Source: Paralithodes platypus
Taxonomy: Eukaryota > Arthropoda > Malacostraca > Decapoda > Lithodidae
NCBI GenBank assembly: GCA_032716605.1
Contig: CM064560.1
Coordinates: forward strand, 14,445,297-14,509,296
Reading direction: 5' to 3'
DNA: 64,000 nt
The position numbers were made by a program, and so were the translations under genes. Every line of letters starts with the position of its first letter. Positions within the stretch are counted from its first letter, which is position 1. The notes below the pieces were generated by a model that was not told where the DNA came from, made no database searches, and saw only the letters and a program-made list of their open reading frames with translations. Positions 33,206 to 45,977 of this stretch are shown in pieces.

Positions 33206-34322
33206 ATGCCTCGTGCCTGTACGAACTGCGCCGGTAGGTTTGGTGCTTCCATGTTTGCTCCTGTCGATCCACAAGTCTGCCGACTCTGCCAGCAACGAGA
33301 GGATTTGACAGCAAAATTGGATGAAGCCCACAACAAGATCAACGCCCTCACCAGGAAGCTGGAATCACTCCAAGAGTTTGTAACACTCAACGTTGGAGTA
33401 TCACTAACTCCAATTGTTTCAACTCCAGCATCCACCACCGCCCCAACGTCATCTGCCAACAATCCAACACCTGCAGTAGACACTGCAGCAGATGCTTCTG
33501 ACGAACCTGAGCCGACATCAAACCAGGACAGCCGCCCTGTTCACCTTAGTCTCTCCCCCACTCCTCGTGCAAGAAGCCTGCTAGCACGAACAGTACCAGC
33601 CCATCGCCCCCGGTTCTAACCACTCCTCTCCCCGACCTGTACGTAGAGTCCCGCCACCACAGGTATCCGGATTTACACCAGTGAGGAACGGTGCACGGCC
33701 AACGCAGAAAAGGTCTCATCTACCAGTCACAATGTCAAACAGATTTGAGATATTGGTAGAGATGGAAGACGAACCAGAGGAGACCAGGCTCGTTGGGGAT
33801 TCCATCCTACGAGGACAGGTCGAAGAGTTCTGCGACAGAGTCCCAAATCAACGAAAAAGATTTTGCATCCCAGGAGCTGGACTGGACGACATTGTGGAAG
33901 CCTTCGAAGATACCACAAAGGATGCAAATGAAAATACCCTTTTTGTCATCCATGCTGGTTCAAATGACGTCATGCGCACCAGATCCGAAGAGTTGATGGA
34001 GAAATATCGCAAGATGATACAGCACTACAAAAACAAGTCAAGGAATATCATCATCTCAGGCATTCTCCCCAAGATCGACGCACCTGACAAATTCTACGAC
34101 AAGGCCTTCAGCACAAATAGCCGACTAAAAGATTTGTGTCTGAGGGAAGAAGTTGAATTCATCAACCTCTGGGACAACTTCTACAACCAGCCTACTCTGT
34201 TCCGCAAGGATGGCACTCATCTAAACCCTGTGGGTTCAGCACGCATGGGTCGTCTCCTACACGAAGCAGTCCGCAGCCATGGATCAAAAAACGCCATCCG
34301 AGAAGAAGCAGCAGTGACATAA
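33206..34322 (+). pseudogene. CR1 ORF1: PHD-like zinc motif, coiled coil, SGNH esterase; one frameshift
   Basis: It starts at the ATG at 33206 in a good context (GTCACCATGC). First part: CTNC...CRLC cysteine pairs near residues 5-35 (PHD/RING-like), then a short coiled coil (LDEAHNKINALTRKLESL), then a Ser/Thr/Pro linker that ends out of frame at 33617. The second frame (to 34322) is an SGNH/GDSL hydrolase domain: GDSI (catalytic Ser block), GAGLDD, HAGSND (Asn block) and KDGTHLNPVG (catalytic Asp-His block). This esterase plus PHD arrangement is known in CR1 ORF1 proteins, which bind the RNA in the RNP. A frame change near 33590-33620 separates the halves. All SGNH catalytic residues are present. 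ORF1 of copy e is only about half identical to it. Confidence 0.87.
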
Positions 34323-34404
34323 ATCATCCAACGCCAAGAAAAAACAGAGGCAACCGAGGACCACCAGCGATAAGGACCGAAGACAGCGAGGACCGAGGAC
34401 AGCC

Positions 34405-37284
34405 ATGAACATAAATGTAGATCCGACAAGAACCAAAAATATTATTAAAGAGCGTTCCGTGAGTTCTAAAATAACAAATTTAAAGGTTTTCTATGCAAAC
34501 GCTCGTAGCATACGCAATAAATTTTCAGATTTAGAGGAGCTAGTGTTTACAGAAAATTATGATGTGATTGGCATAACAGAATCTTGGCTCAATACAGAAG
34601 ATAGAGACTTTTTAGCAGAGTATTCACTTCCCGGTTATGTAATGTTTGAGAAAAGCCGAATAAATCGAAATGGAGGTGGCGTTTTACTTTATATCAAAGA
34701 AAGTCTTAACCCTACCCTCTTGTCAAAACCTCAAATTGTGAACGTCGACACATCATTTGTGCTAATAAAGAATAATAAAGGTACAAAAATAATACTTGCA
34801 TTAATATACAGACCTCCAGCTCAATCAGTGCAAACTGACCGAGAAATTTACGATTAAATTGCAGATGTAAGTAACTCACAAGATACCGCAATTTTTGGCG
34901 ACTTGAATTTACCTGTGACTAAGTGGGGTGATACTCTTACTTCACACTCCGGACATGACTTGTATACGAACATGCAAGAGAGTTCGCTTTATCAATTTGT
35001 TCGAACGCCGACCCGTGGTAATAACGTTCTTGACATTGTACTTGCAACAAAAGAAGAATTAATAGAGAATTTGAATGTTGGTGATGAATTCAGTAACAGC
35101 GACCATCGTACGATAACTTTCACTTTAAAGTTTACTAGTAACGAACCAAATAGTAGCATCGAAAAAGTCCCTAATTTCAAGAAAGCAAACTTCCATAAAC
35201 TTAGAGCTATGTTTAAAGAAACTGACTGGAGCTTTTTAATTCACAATAACGACATAAATACATCTTGGAAGTTAAACGAAGCCACTTACCTAAAAGCAGT
35301 GCAAGACTGCATACCATCGAAAATACGGCGTCCAGGCCATAATAATAAGCCCAAATGGTGGAATAAAGATATTTCAAACTGCCTGCTTGCTAAAAAATTT
35401 GCTAATGATAGATTAAAATCCTCACAAAATGACGAAAAACGGCTGAAATTTGTAGAGCTACGACGCAAAGCCAAAAAGTTAATTAAGCAAAGTAAAAATA
35501 CCTTAGAGTTACATATTGCGAATCAAAGTAAAACAAACCCGAAAGAATTCTATAGTTATATCAGAAAGAAAAAAGTAGTTACTTCAACTGTTGGACCGTT
35601 AGTCGATGAAAATGGAGAATACACTAAAGACGAAGTACAAATGAGTAATGCCCTCAATACCTTCTTTGCATCAGTTTTTACAACAGAAGACCTCAGTGAT
35701 ATCCCTATACCATCAACGATTCAGATTGATAATTCAGATGTTCTAAGCAATATCACCGTTTCCGAGAGAGAAGTATTGAATTGTTTAGATAAACTCAAGG
35801 TAAATATAACGCCTGGACCTGATACAATCTCGCCTAGAGTTCTAAAGGAAGCTAAGGATGAGCTCTCCAAACCACTGACATTACTATTCAATAAATCCTT
35901 GCAGTTTGGAACTATGCCCGATCAGTGGAAGCTAGCCAACGTAACACCGATATTCAAAAAAGGCAGCAAATCCCTACCCAGTAACTATCGTCCAATTAGC
36001 TTAACCTCAGTTGTATGTAAAATGCTAGAAACGGTCATAAGAGACAGACTCGTAAATCACTTAGAGGAAAATAACATACTTAAAGATACTCAACACGGCT
36101 TTCGTAAAAAACGTTCCTGTTTAACAAACCTCTTAGACTTCTTCCACGATATCCTCAACCTCTACGATGAGAGTAAAGCTGTAGATATTATATACCTTGA
36201 TTTTCAAAAGGCCTTTGACAAAGTTCCCCACAAACGTTTACTGCTAAAACTAAAAGCGCATGGAATACAAGACGGTGTGTTGAAATGGATAGAAAATTGG
36301 CTCAGCGACAGAAAGCAAAGAGTAGTCATAAACGGTAAGGCATCTAAATGGACCAATGTAAGTAGCGGGGTACCCCAGGGATCGGTACTAGGACCAATTA
36401 TCTTTCTAATTTACATCAACGACATAGATGAGGGTCTCACCTGTACAATCTCAAAATTTGCTGACGATACAAAAATTGCAAATAGCGTACTCTCAAAAGA
36501 ACAAGTTGACGATATGCAACACAATCTAGATAAATTGTCATGTTGGGCCCAAATTTGGCAAATGAGTTTCAATGCGGATAAATGTAAAATACTACATATC
36601 GGATACCTAAATGAGAAAGCAAACTATTCGATGAATGGCACTCAGCTTAAGAATGTAAACAGAGAAACCGATCTGGGAGTAACAATATCGAGTAACCTAA
36701 AACCGAGTCAACAATGTTCAGAAGTTGTTAAGAAGGCAAACAAAATAATTGGCTTTATAGGCAGGTCATTTGAGCATAAATCCAAAGAAGTTATCCTAAC
36801 CCTTTACAATTCCTTAGTCCGCCCTCTTCTGGAATACTGCGTTCAATCCTGGTGCCCTTATTACCAAAAAGATATAAACAAGCTAGAACGAGTTCAACGT
36901 AGAGTTACCAAAATGATACCTAGCCTAAAGAACAAACCATACGAAGAGCGTCTTAGAGAATTAAATCTATTTCCTTTAACCCAGCGCAGATTAAGAGGTG
37001 ACTTAATTCAAGTGTTCAAAATCATCAAAGGCATCGACAATATGAACTGTAGTAAGTACTTCACTATCGACCAATCTAATTACACGCAGGGAAACGGTTG
37101 CAAAATTATTGGTAAATCTTTTAACTCACACGAATCTAAGAATTTCTTCTTCAATCGAGTTGTCAACTTGTGGAATGGGCTTCCCCGAAACGTTATAGAC
37201 TGCATCACCGTTGATTCATTTAAACTCCGCCTAGACAAATATCTCGCATCAAACCCGCGACTGACTGCGTTTGTAAATGAATAA
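34405..37284 (+). pseudogene. CR1 ORF2: APE endonuclease-reverse transcriptase, one in-frame stop
   Basis: It starts at the ATG at 34405 and keeps one frame for 960 codons except TAA at 34855-34857 (IYD-stop-IADV; copies a and e read EQIADV there, so CAA became TAA). Endonuclease: KVFYANARSIRNK, GITESWLN (catalytic Glu), FGDLNLP (Asn of the GDFN motif), SDHRTITF (catalytic Asp-His). Reverse transcriptase: [46 protein letters not shown] and KFADDTK (catalytic AspAsp). The C-terminal region has LRPLLEYCVQSWCP and WNGLPRNVID. There is no RNase H, as expected for CR1. It supplies the empty-site sequences for both family A MITE insertions (35059-35062 and 35483-35486). Confidence 0.92.
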
Positions 37285-37495
37285 CTTTATTTTATCCCCC
37301 CCTCAGTTACTAACCCATCTGTCCCCTACTAACTTCCTAATCCTGCCACGGACATTAGTTCCAGGGCAGTAATTCCCTTTCCAATGTTCCCTTACCCACT
37401 CTAAACCACTGTTTGGACACTTGATCCTCAGTGTTTTGGAGGACAAGCAACCTAGAAGGGTCACTAGATCTATTGTTGCTTGATTTCCTTTGTAC

Positions 37496-37718
37496 TTTAT
37501 AAGCGCCTTTGGATGGTGGTCCACAAGGCGAGGGAGAGTTCGAATATAAAGACCATGTGAGGAGGAGAACTTTATTGACAACGATAGAGAGATAGATGGA
37601 GAGAGAGAGAGAGAGAGATAGATAGATAGATAGAGAGAAAGAGAGAAAGAGAGAGAGAGAGAGAGAGATAGATAGATAGATAGATAGATAGATAGGTAGA
37701 GAGAGAGAAAGAGAGAGA
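37496..37718. repeat. GA/GATA microsatellite and short flank
   Basis: A short unique stretch to 37584, then (GA)n and (GATA)n at 37585-37718, running directly into the (TAA)n tail of I-like copy 2. Apparent Leu/Ser-rich frames here are artefacts. Confidence 0.88.
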
Positions 37719-37862
37719 TATTATTATTATTAAAATAGGGATTCGCACCAAGCCTAAAAAGACTATGTGGCACCAAAATAAACTTTGTGGAAAAAAACAT
37801 CGGAGTTGTTGTGGGGCTGGGCGCAATACGGAGTAGAGGATAAGAAGACTAGGAAACACTAA

Positions 37863-40802
37863 TTAAAGAAGCTGAAGGAGACGGGTATGGAGGAGAAACC
37901 GAATAAGATGTGGGAGGGAGAAAGAGGGGGACTCTCCAAGCATATCGGGTAAGACAAGGGGGTGATTAAAGGAGGATATGAAGGGGAATGCCTGCCGTCG
38001 GGCATTGGAGAAATGCGGACAGTCTATCAGGAGATGCTGGACAGACACTGGAATATGGCAGCAAGGACAGAGCGTGGGGACATCACAGGACATCAAATGA
38101 CCATGCGTGAGCCTGGTGTGGCCGAGCCGAAGACGGGCTAGAGCGGTCTCCCATCGACGATTGCGATGCGAGGAAGACTTCCAAGGTAGGACGGAAGGTT
38201 TGACAGAACGCAGTTTGACATCAGACACCCTCATGGAGGTCCATTTGTCCTGCCAGCGCTGACGTAGTAATTGAGTTACATGCGGGAAGTAATCAGATGC
38301 AGTAATATGCCATGGCACGAGTCAGTGAGAGGTAATAGCAGAGCGGGCGAAAAAATCAACTCGCTCATTGCCAGGCACTCCAACATGACTCGGGACCCAA
38401 CAGAAAGACAGGGACTTCAATTTAGTAGCGATGCGGAACAACCATTCCTGAATCTCCAGCACTAAGGGGTTAACAGCGGGAATAGACTGAATACTCTGAA
38501 GAGCACTAAGGGAGTCACTAAAAATTACAAAGGTATGCAAGTGTGAACAAAATATAGTACGTAGGGCAAATAAAATAGCAAATAACTCTGCCGTAAAGAC
38601 ACTAGCACATGATTGGATGTGACGTTGGAAGGTGCGGTCCGGGAACACAACCGCAAACCCTGTAACGGCGGAGGTCTTGGAACCATCAGTGTACACTGGA
38701 ACGGCTGAAGAATGGTGTAACATATGTTCCGCAAACTGAGCATAAACCAACTGTGGGGTTGAAGAGGCCTTAGAGGGGGGGAGGGCAGCTGTAAAATGGT
38801 AGGACGAGGGAGTAGCCTTGGGGGGAACTCTGACTGTCGGAGGGGTAGCACTGATGGAATGGGAAAAGAGAAGGAGGCTAGTAAAGCAGAGACCCGACCG
38901 GGGAACGAAGTAGCAGACGATGATGCGGCTAAGCCGGAAGCCGTGGGAGGAAAACCAGCCGAACTGTGTTGCAGAAGACGAATATGACATCGAAGGGTCA
39001 GTTTATCCTGCCTGGATGATATCGGTGGGACACCTGATTCAGCATAAAGGCCAATAACCGGAGTAGAGCGAAAAGCCCCTAGCAGACCGTGATGGTGAAG
39101 GGAGTCTAGGCGCTTAAGGATTGTACGTGCAGCGGAGGCATATACCTGGCAACCATAATCAATCTTGGATAGAATAAGCGTTGTATGGAGGCGCAGAAGA
39201 GTCGTCCGGTCGGCACGCCAAGACAAGTGGCAAAGGGTTTGTAAGAGTTTAAGCCGTCGGGTGGTGGAGGTCAGTAACGAAGTAATGTGCGGGTACCATG
39301 TCAACCGAGTATCGAAAATGAGACCTAAGAATGGAGCTGAGGACCTGTAAGGCAGAGGGCGGTTATACAACGTAAGAACAGGATGCGGGACTGTATGGCG
39401 TTTGACGGCACAAGATTTCGAGGGCAAAAACCGAAAACCATGGGCCGTAGCCCACTGCGCAGCTGCATCGATGGCCTTCTGCATGAGATTTTTTAGGGCA
39501 GCGATATCCGAACCCACAGTGTAAATAGCGAAGTCGTCCACATACAAAGAAGCACGGACACCAAGAGGGAGAGAAAAAATAATACCATTAATAGCTAGGA
39601 TGAAAAGGATGGTACTTAGAACACAACCCTGTGGGACACCGTCGTGTTGGGGGTATTTTCGTGTGAATGTATTCTGAAGCTTGACTCGGAAAGTACAATC
39701 ACGGAGAAAGTTCTTCAAGAATACTGCCATATTGCCAGACACACCAGAACGTAAAAGGGTATGAAGGATGTTGTATTTCCAGGCAGTATCATAAGCTTTT
39801 TCAAGATCGAAGAATACAGCTAAAACTGACTTAGTGTCCGAAAAGGCGTCGCGGATAGACGTCGCCAATCTCAATAATGGGTCCAAAGTACTACGGCCCT
39901 TGCGAAAGCCATATTGAAAAGGTGACAGGATGCCTCTTGATTCTAGGAGCCACATTAAGGGTTAAGCGGGAGTGAACCATGCGTTCTAAAAATTTGCCTA
40001 CACAACTGACCAGGGCAATTGGACGGTAATCTGCTGGTGCATGGCCCGACTTACCCGGCTTAAGGAATGGGAGAAGGATGGCATGTCTCCACTCAGCCGG
40101 AAAAAAGCCTGTGAACCACAGACGGTTGTAGATGGATAAGAGAAAGCCAAGCGCAGCTGGAGATAAGTGCTTCAGCATCAAGTAATGGACACCGTCAGGG
40201 CCTTCACATGTATCCTTACAGGCTCCCAGGCTAGACTCAAGCTCAGCCCGGGAGAAGGAGGCATTGAAAAACTGATCAGATGATAAGGAGAAGTCAAGTC
40301 GCTTAAGTTCAGAACGGCGTTTATGTATCTTGAAGGAGGGCGGGAGATGGGAGCCAGTGATAACATCACTGAAATGTTGTCCCAACATATTGGCCACCAG
40401 AGATGGGTCGCCCACAATGCCAATGTTGGTATGGAGGACTGGGGCCGACGTAGGCGCATGTTTCCCTGCAATCTTCCTGACGCGAGCCCAGACTTGCGGA
40501 ACAGGTGTATCTGCGTTGATAGTAGAGGCATACGACATCCAGCTAGATTTTTTTGCAAAGCGGATTGTACGACGGAAGACGGCATTAGCCTGTTTGAAAA
40601 GAGTACACGCATCCCGCTCATATGGAGAGCCCTTTTTCCGACGGAAACTCTTCCACTTGGCCCTTTTATTGCGTAAAGCCGAAGTGCACTGAGCAGTCCA
40701 CCACGGTACACACTTAGAAGACATACTCCGAGTGGTGCGTGGAATACAAGTATAGGCAGCACGGAGCACAAGCATCAAGAAACTGGTAAGCATGGCATCA
40801 GG
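37863..40802 (-). pseudogene. I-like LINE ORF2, copy 2 (RT-RNase H part)
   Basis: The frame 40838-39891 covers the endonuclease-RT linker and early RT (GPDGVHYLML, ADYRPIALVSCVGKFLERM). Its first residues come from the CR1 d junction. A 7-bp insertion at 39959-39965 shifts to the frame 39955-38525, which covers the RT palm (KAYDTAWK, GVPQGCVLS, YVDDFAIY). Further indels near 38690 and 38330 split the RNase H (38990-38322; catalytic Asp, Glu and Asp all present) and the CPCCHIPVSVQHLLIDCP tail (38318-37863). It has fewer lesions than copy 1 in the RT palm, and it keeps the RNase H Glu that copy 1 has lost. Confidence 0.88.
39955..39965. other. TTAA-GGG-TTAA: candidate transposon excision scar
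   Basis: I-like copy 1 has CACATTAAGCGGG (about 8746-8758). Copy 2 has CACATTAAGGGTTAAGCGGG, an extra 7 bp that duplicates TTAA and adds GGG. GGG is the right terminus of the CCC...GGG families A-E found in this window. The 7 bp cause the frame change between the two RT frames; subtracting them puts both in one frame. Confidence 0.7.
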
Positions 40803-42290
40803 GTACAAAGGAGTACAAAGGAGTACAAAGGAAATCAAGCAACAACAGATCCAGTGACCCTTCTAGGTTGCTTGTCCTCCAAAACACTGAGGATCAAGTG
40901 TCCAAACAGTGGTTTAGAGTGGGTAAGGGAACATTGGAAAGGGAATTACTGCCCTGGAACTAATGTCCGTGGCAGGATTAGGAAGTTAGTAGGGGACAGA
41001 TGGGTTAGTAACTGAGGGGGGGAAAAAATAAAGTTATTCATTTACAAACGCAGTCAGTCGCGGGTTTGATGCGAGATATTTGTCTAGGCGGAGTTTAAAT
41101 GAATCAACGGATGCAGTCTATAACGTTTCGGGGAAGCCCATTCCACAAGTTGACAACTCGATTGAAGAAGAAATTCTTAGATTCGTGCGAGTTAAAAGAT
41201 TTACCAATAATTTTGCAACCGTTTCCCGCGTGTAATTAGATTGGTCGATAGTGAAGTACTTACTACAGTTCATATTGTCGATGCCTTTGATGATTTTGAA
41301 CACTTGAATTAAGTCGCCTCTTAATCTGCGCTGGGTTAAAGGAAATAGATTTAATTCTCTAAGACGCTCTTCGTATGGTTTGTTCTTTAGGCTAGGTATC
41401 ATTTTGGTAACTCTACGTTGAACTCGTTCTAGCTTGTTTATATCTTTTTGGTAATAAGGGCACCAGGATTGAACGCAGTATTCCAGAAGAGGGCGGACTA
41501 AGGAATTGTAAAGGGTTAGGATAACTTCTTTGGATTTATGCTCAATGACCTGCCTATAAAGCCAATTATTTTGTTTGCCTTCTTAACAACTTCTGAACAT
41601 TGTTGACTCGGTTTTAGGTTACTCGATATTGTTACTCCCAGATCGTTTCTCTGTTTACATCTTAAGCCGAGTGCCATTCATCGAATAGTTTGCTTTCTCA
41701 TTTAGGTATCCGATATGTAGTACTTTACATTTATCCGCATTGAAACTCATTTGCCAAATTTGGGCCCAACATGACAATTTATCTAGATTGTGTTGCATAT
41801 CGTCAACTTGTTTTGAGAGTACGCTTTGCAATTTTTGTATCGTCAGCATTTTGAGATTGTACAGGTGAGACCCTCATCTATGTCGTTGATGTAAATTAGA
41901 AAGAGAATTGGTCCTAGTACCGATCCCTGGGGTACCCGCTACTTACATTGGTCCATTTTGATGCCTTACCGTTTATGACTACTCTTTGCTTTCTGTCGCT
42001 GTGCCAATTTTCTATCCATCCCGTCTTGTATTCCATGCGCTTTTAGTTTTAGCAGTAAACGTTTGTGGGGAACTTTGTCAAAGGCCTTTTGAAAATCAAG
42101 GTATATAATATCTACAGCTTTACTCTCATCGTAGAGGTTGAGGATATCGTGGAAGAAGTCTAAGAGGTTTGTTAAACAGGAACGTTTTTTACGAAAGCCG
42201 TGTTGAGTATCTTTAAGTATGTTATTTTCCTCTAAGTGATTTACGAGTCTGTCTCGTATGACCGTTTCTAGCATTTTACATACAACTGAG
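40803..42290 (-). mobile_element. CR1 LINE copy d, 5'-truncated, inside I-like copy 2
   Basis: Minus strand. The 3' end has three GTACAAAGGA decamers (40803-40832), then 3' UTR, then the ORF2 C-terminus up to the RT SVVCKMLE block, where it stops at 42290 against I-like sequence (GGTCCGGGAAAGCAGGG). Frames at 41118-41402, 41655-41849 and 41966-42274 show at least three indels. Inserted between what are adjacent bases in I-like copy 1 (about 9572-9574). Confidence 0.92.
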
Positions 42291-43550
42291 GGTCCGGGAA
42301 AGCAGGGCTCGGATTAGGCGGAACGGCGAGATCATCGAAAAATGTCCAGTCGGCACGATCGAAACACCAACGGGGATGGCGCGGCACTTGGGAGTAAGAC
42401 GTAGGGGAGAGGACAATCGGGAAGTGGTCAGTCGCACAGTCATCAGTAAAGACCTTCCAAGTAAATTCCAAGGATAGTGTAGGGGAACACAGAGACAAGT
42501 CAATACATGAGAAGGTACGGGCGCCGCTATCAAAATGCGTAGAGGAACCAGTGTTTATAAGAAAGAAATCGTGCGTACGAATCAGAGCCTCAAGGGAACG
42601 ACCTCGTGTATTAACGGTAGAGTCACCCCACAGGGAATGCCTGCAATTAAAATCCCGTAAAAGGAGGAAAGGTGGAGGTAATAAAGAAAGAATCCTGTTA
42701 ATTCTGGAACATCGATCGGGATCGAGGGGGAAAGGTATATGGAAACTACTGTAAGCCAGCGTGAAAGGAACACTGGCAAGCGTGCATTTAAGAGAGGTAC
42801 GGATAGTTAACGGAGGCACTGGGACATCATGATGGACGAGGAGGCAAGTATCATACTGGGATCGGGGAGAACTTATATAGGAGTAAAAAGGTATTGGGGG
42901 GGGGGGGGCATTAGATAAACGCGATTCTTGTAAGCTAATAACAAGTGGGCTAAACCTAGAGATAAGGTAACGAAGATCAACACGATGTGCTGCAAAACTA
43001 CGAATGTTCCATTGTAAAATGGACATTAAAAAGACAAAAAAGATTAAAAAGAAAATGCGTACAAGAGGGAAGAAAATACGTACACTATATACAACATATT
43101 TACAAAATACAGTTAACACCGTGGATAGAAAATATAGCCAAGAGAGGCTAACTATGGGAAATAATAGCAGGAATTGGAGAAGACGTTGAAGGGGAAGACT
43201 GAAAACCGGGGGGCATAGGGAGGTCTAACAGAGGAGAGGGAGGAGGAGGGCCGGAAGAGGTAGGAAGGACGGACGGCAGGTGGGAAGAGAAGGAGGGGGT
43301 AAGGTCAGGAGAAGGAAGAGGGGGAGGGTCAGGAGGAGGAAGAGGAGGGCCCGGAGGAAGGCCAGAAGGGGGAGTGGAGGAAGAGGACGGGGCAGGGGAA
43401 GGCGGGAGAGGGGTAGGGGGGAGAGAAGAGGGGGTAGGATGAACTTCGGCATGAACGGTTGAAGGCGGTGGGTGGGAAGAACGGATAAATTCATCAATCT
43501 TAGGTAGGGTTTCGTAGGAGAAATCTAGGGATGCAGTGACGGGAGGAGGA
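42291..43550 (-). mobile_element. I-like LINE copy 2, 5' part (endonuclease and ORF1 end)
   Basis: The minus strand from about 43033 reads MSILQWNIRSFAAHRVDLRY and continues through LSLQES-type, SLWGD and TDHFPIVL endonuclease motifs to the CR1 d junction. The plus-strand G-run at 42897-42908 corresponds to the run that breaks frame in copy 1. From about 43160 upward is the Ser/Pro-rich ORF1 C-terminus (SLDFSYETLPKIDEFIRSS). At 43550 a second CR1 insertion begins. The 946-bp MITE of copy 1 is absent here (continuous at about 43100). Confidence 0.88.
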
Positions 43551-45977
43551 GTACAAAGGATATCAAGCAACAACAGATCTAGTGACCCTTCTAGGCTGCT
43601 TGTCCTCCAAAACACTGAGGATCAAGTGTCCAAACAGTGGTTTAGAGTGGGTAAGGGAACATTGGAAAGGGAACTACTGCCCTGCCACTAACGTGGCAGG
43701 ACTAGGAAGTTAGTAGGGGACATATCGGTTAGTAACTGAGGGGAGGATAAAATAAAGTTATTCATTTACAAATGCAGTCAGTCGCGGGTTTGATGCGAGA
43801 TATTTGTCTACGCGGAATTTAAATGAATCAACGGTGTTGCAGTCTATAACGTCTCGGGGAAGCCACAAGTTGACAAATCGATTGAAGAAGAAATTCTTAG
43901 ATTCGTGTGAGTTAAAAGATTTACCAATAATTTTGCAACCGTTTCCCCGCGTGTAATTAGATTGGTCGATAGTGAAGTACTTACTACAGTTCATATTGTC
44001 GATGCCTTTGATGATTTTGAACACTTGAATTAAGTCACCTCTTAATCTGCGCTGGGTTTAAGGAAATAGATTTAATTCTCTAAGATGCTCTTCGTATGGT
44101 TTGTTCTTTAAGCTAGGTATCATTTTGGTAACTCTACGTTGAACTCGTTCTAGCTTGTTTATGTCTTTTTGGTAATAAGGTCACCAGCATTGAACGCAGT
44201 ATTCCAGAAGAGGGCGGACTAAGGAATTGTAAAGGGTTAGGATTACGTCTTTGGATTTATGCTCAAATGACCTGCCTATAAAGCCAATTATTTTGTTTGC
44301 CTTCTTAACAACTTCTGAACATTGTTGACTCGGTTTTAGGTTACTCGATATTGTTACTCCCAGATCGGTTTCTCTGTTTACATTCTTAAGCTGAGTGCCA
44401 TTCATCGAATAGTTTGCTTTCTCATTTAGGTATCCGATATGTAGTACTTTACATTTATCCGCATTGAAACTCATTTGCCAAATTTGGGTTCAATGTGACA
44501 ATTTATCTAGATTGTGTTGCATATCGTCAACTTGATCTTTTGAGAGTTCCCTATTTGCAATTTTTGTATCGTCAGCAAATTTTGAGATTGTACAGGTGAG
44601 ACCCTCATCTATGTCGTTGATGTAAATTAGAAAGAGAATTGGTCCTAGTACCGATCCCTGGGGTACCCCGCTACTTACATTGATCCATTTAGATGCCTTA
44701 CCGTTTATGACTACTCTTTGCTTTCTGTCGCTGAGCCAATTTTCTATCCATTTCAACACACCGTCTTGTATTCCATGCGCTTTTAGTTTTAGCAGTAAAC
44801 GTTTGTGAGGAACTTTGTCAAAGGCCTTTTGAAAATCAAGGTATATAATATCTACAGCTTTACTCTCATCGTAGAGGTTGAGGATATCGTGGAAGAAGTC
44901 TAAGAGGTTTGTTAAACAGGAACGTTTTTTACGAAAGCCGTGTTGAGTATCTTTAAGTATGTTATTTTCCTCTAAGTGATTTACGAGTCTGTCTCTTATG
45001 ACCGTTTCTAGCATTTTACATACAACTGAGGTTAAGCTAATTGGACGATAGTTACTGGGTAGGGATTTGCTGCCTTTTTTGAATATCGGTGTTACGTTGG
45101 CTATCTTCCACTGATCAGGCATAGTTCCAGACTGCAAGGATTTATTGAATAGTAATGTCAGTGGTTTGGAGAGCTCATCCTTAGCTTCCTTTAGAACTCT
45201 AGGCGAGATTGTATCAGGTCCAGGCGTTTTATTTACCTTGAGTTTATCTAAACAATTAAATACTTCTCTCTCTGTAACGGTGATATTGCTTAGAACATCT
45301 GAATTATCAATCTGAATCGGCGATGGTGTAGGGATATCACTGAGGTCTTCTGTTGTAAAAACTGATGCAAAGAAGGTATTGAGGGCATTACTCATTTGTA
45401 CTTCGTCTTTGGTGTATTCTCCATTTCCATCGACTAACGGTCCAACAGTTGAAGTAACTACTTTTTCTTTCTGATATAACTATAGAATTCTTTCGGGTTT
45501 GTTTTACTTTGATTCGCAATATGTAACTCTAGGGTCTTTTTACTTTGCTTAATTAACTTTTTTGGCTTTGCGTCGTAGCTCTACAAATTTCACCCGTTCT
45601 TCGTCATTTTGTGAGGATTTTAATCTATCATTAGCAAATATTTTAGCAAGCAGGCAGTTTGAAATATCTTTATTCCACCATTTGGGCTTATTATTATGGC
45701 CTGGACGCCATATTTTCGATGGTATGCAGTCTTGCACTGTTTTTAGGTAAATGGTTTCGAATAACTTCCAAGATGTATTTATGTCATTATTGTTAATTAA
45801 AAAGCTCCAGTCAGTTTCTTTAAACATAGCTCTAAGTTTATGAAAGTTTGCTTTCTTGAAATTAGGGACTTTTTCGATGCTACTATTTGGTTCGTTACTA
45901 GTAAAGTTTAAAGTGAAAGTTATCGTACGATGGTCGCTGTTACTGAATTCATCACCAACATTCAAATTCTCTATTAA

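Larger units (their letters stand above)
32440..37495 (+). mobile_element. CR1 LINE copy c, near full-length
   Basis: In order: repeated 5' leader units (32440-33080), ORF1 with a PHD-like Cys motif and an esterase domain, ORF2 with endonuclease and reverse transcriptase, and a 3' UTR ending at one TCCTTTGTAC decamer (about 37495). An esterase in ORF1 together with a short-tandem-repeat tail instead of poly(A) identifies the CR1 clade. It is the most complete CR1 in the window: ORF2 has one nonsense codon and ORF1 one frameshift. Confidence 0.9.
37719..40802 (-). mobile_element. I-like LINE copy 2, 3' half
   Basis: Minus strand. A (TAA)n tail at 37719-37732, the same 3' UTR as copy 1, then the ORF2 C-terminal half. 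It is interrupted at 40802 by CR1 copy d and resumes at 42291; copy 1 is continuous at that point (near 9572). The reverse transcriptase motifs (FDLEKAYDTAWK, GVPQGCVLS, YVDDFAIY) and RNase H motifs (VYTDGSK, TAELFAIL, FSDSLSAL, WVPSHVG) are all readable. Confidence 0.9.

Noticed and set aside
33681..34322. SGNH esterase as a host lipase or esterase gene
   Set aside because: It sits immediately upstream of CR1 ORF2 and has a second diverged copy in the same position at 47.2-47.6 kb; CR1 ORF1 esterases are a known arrangement.
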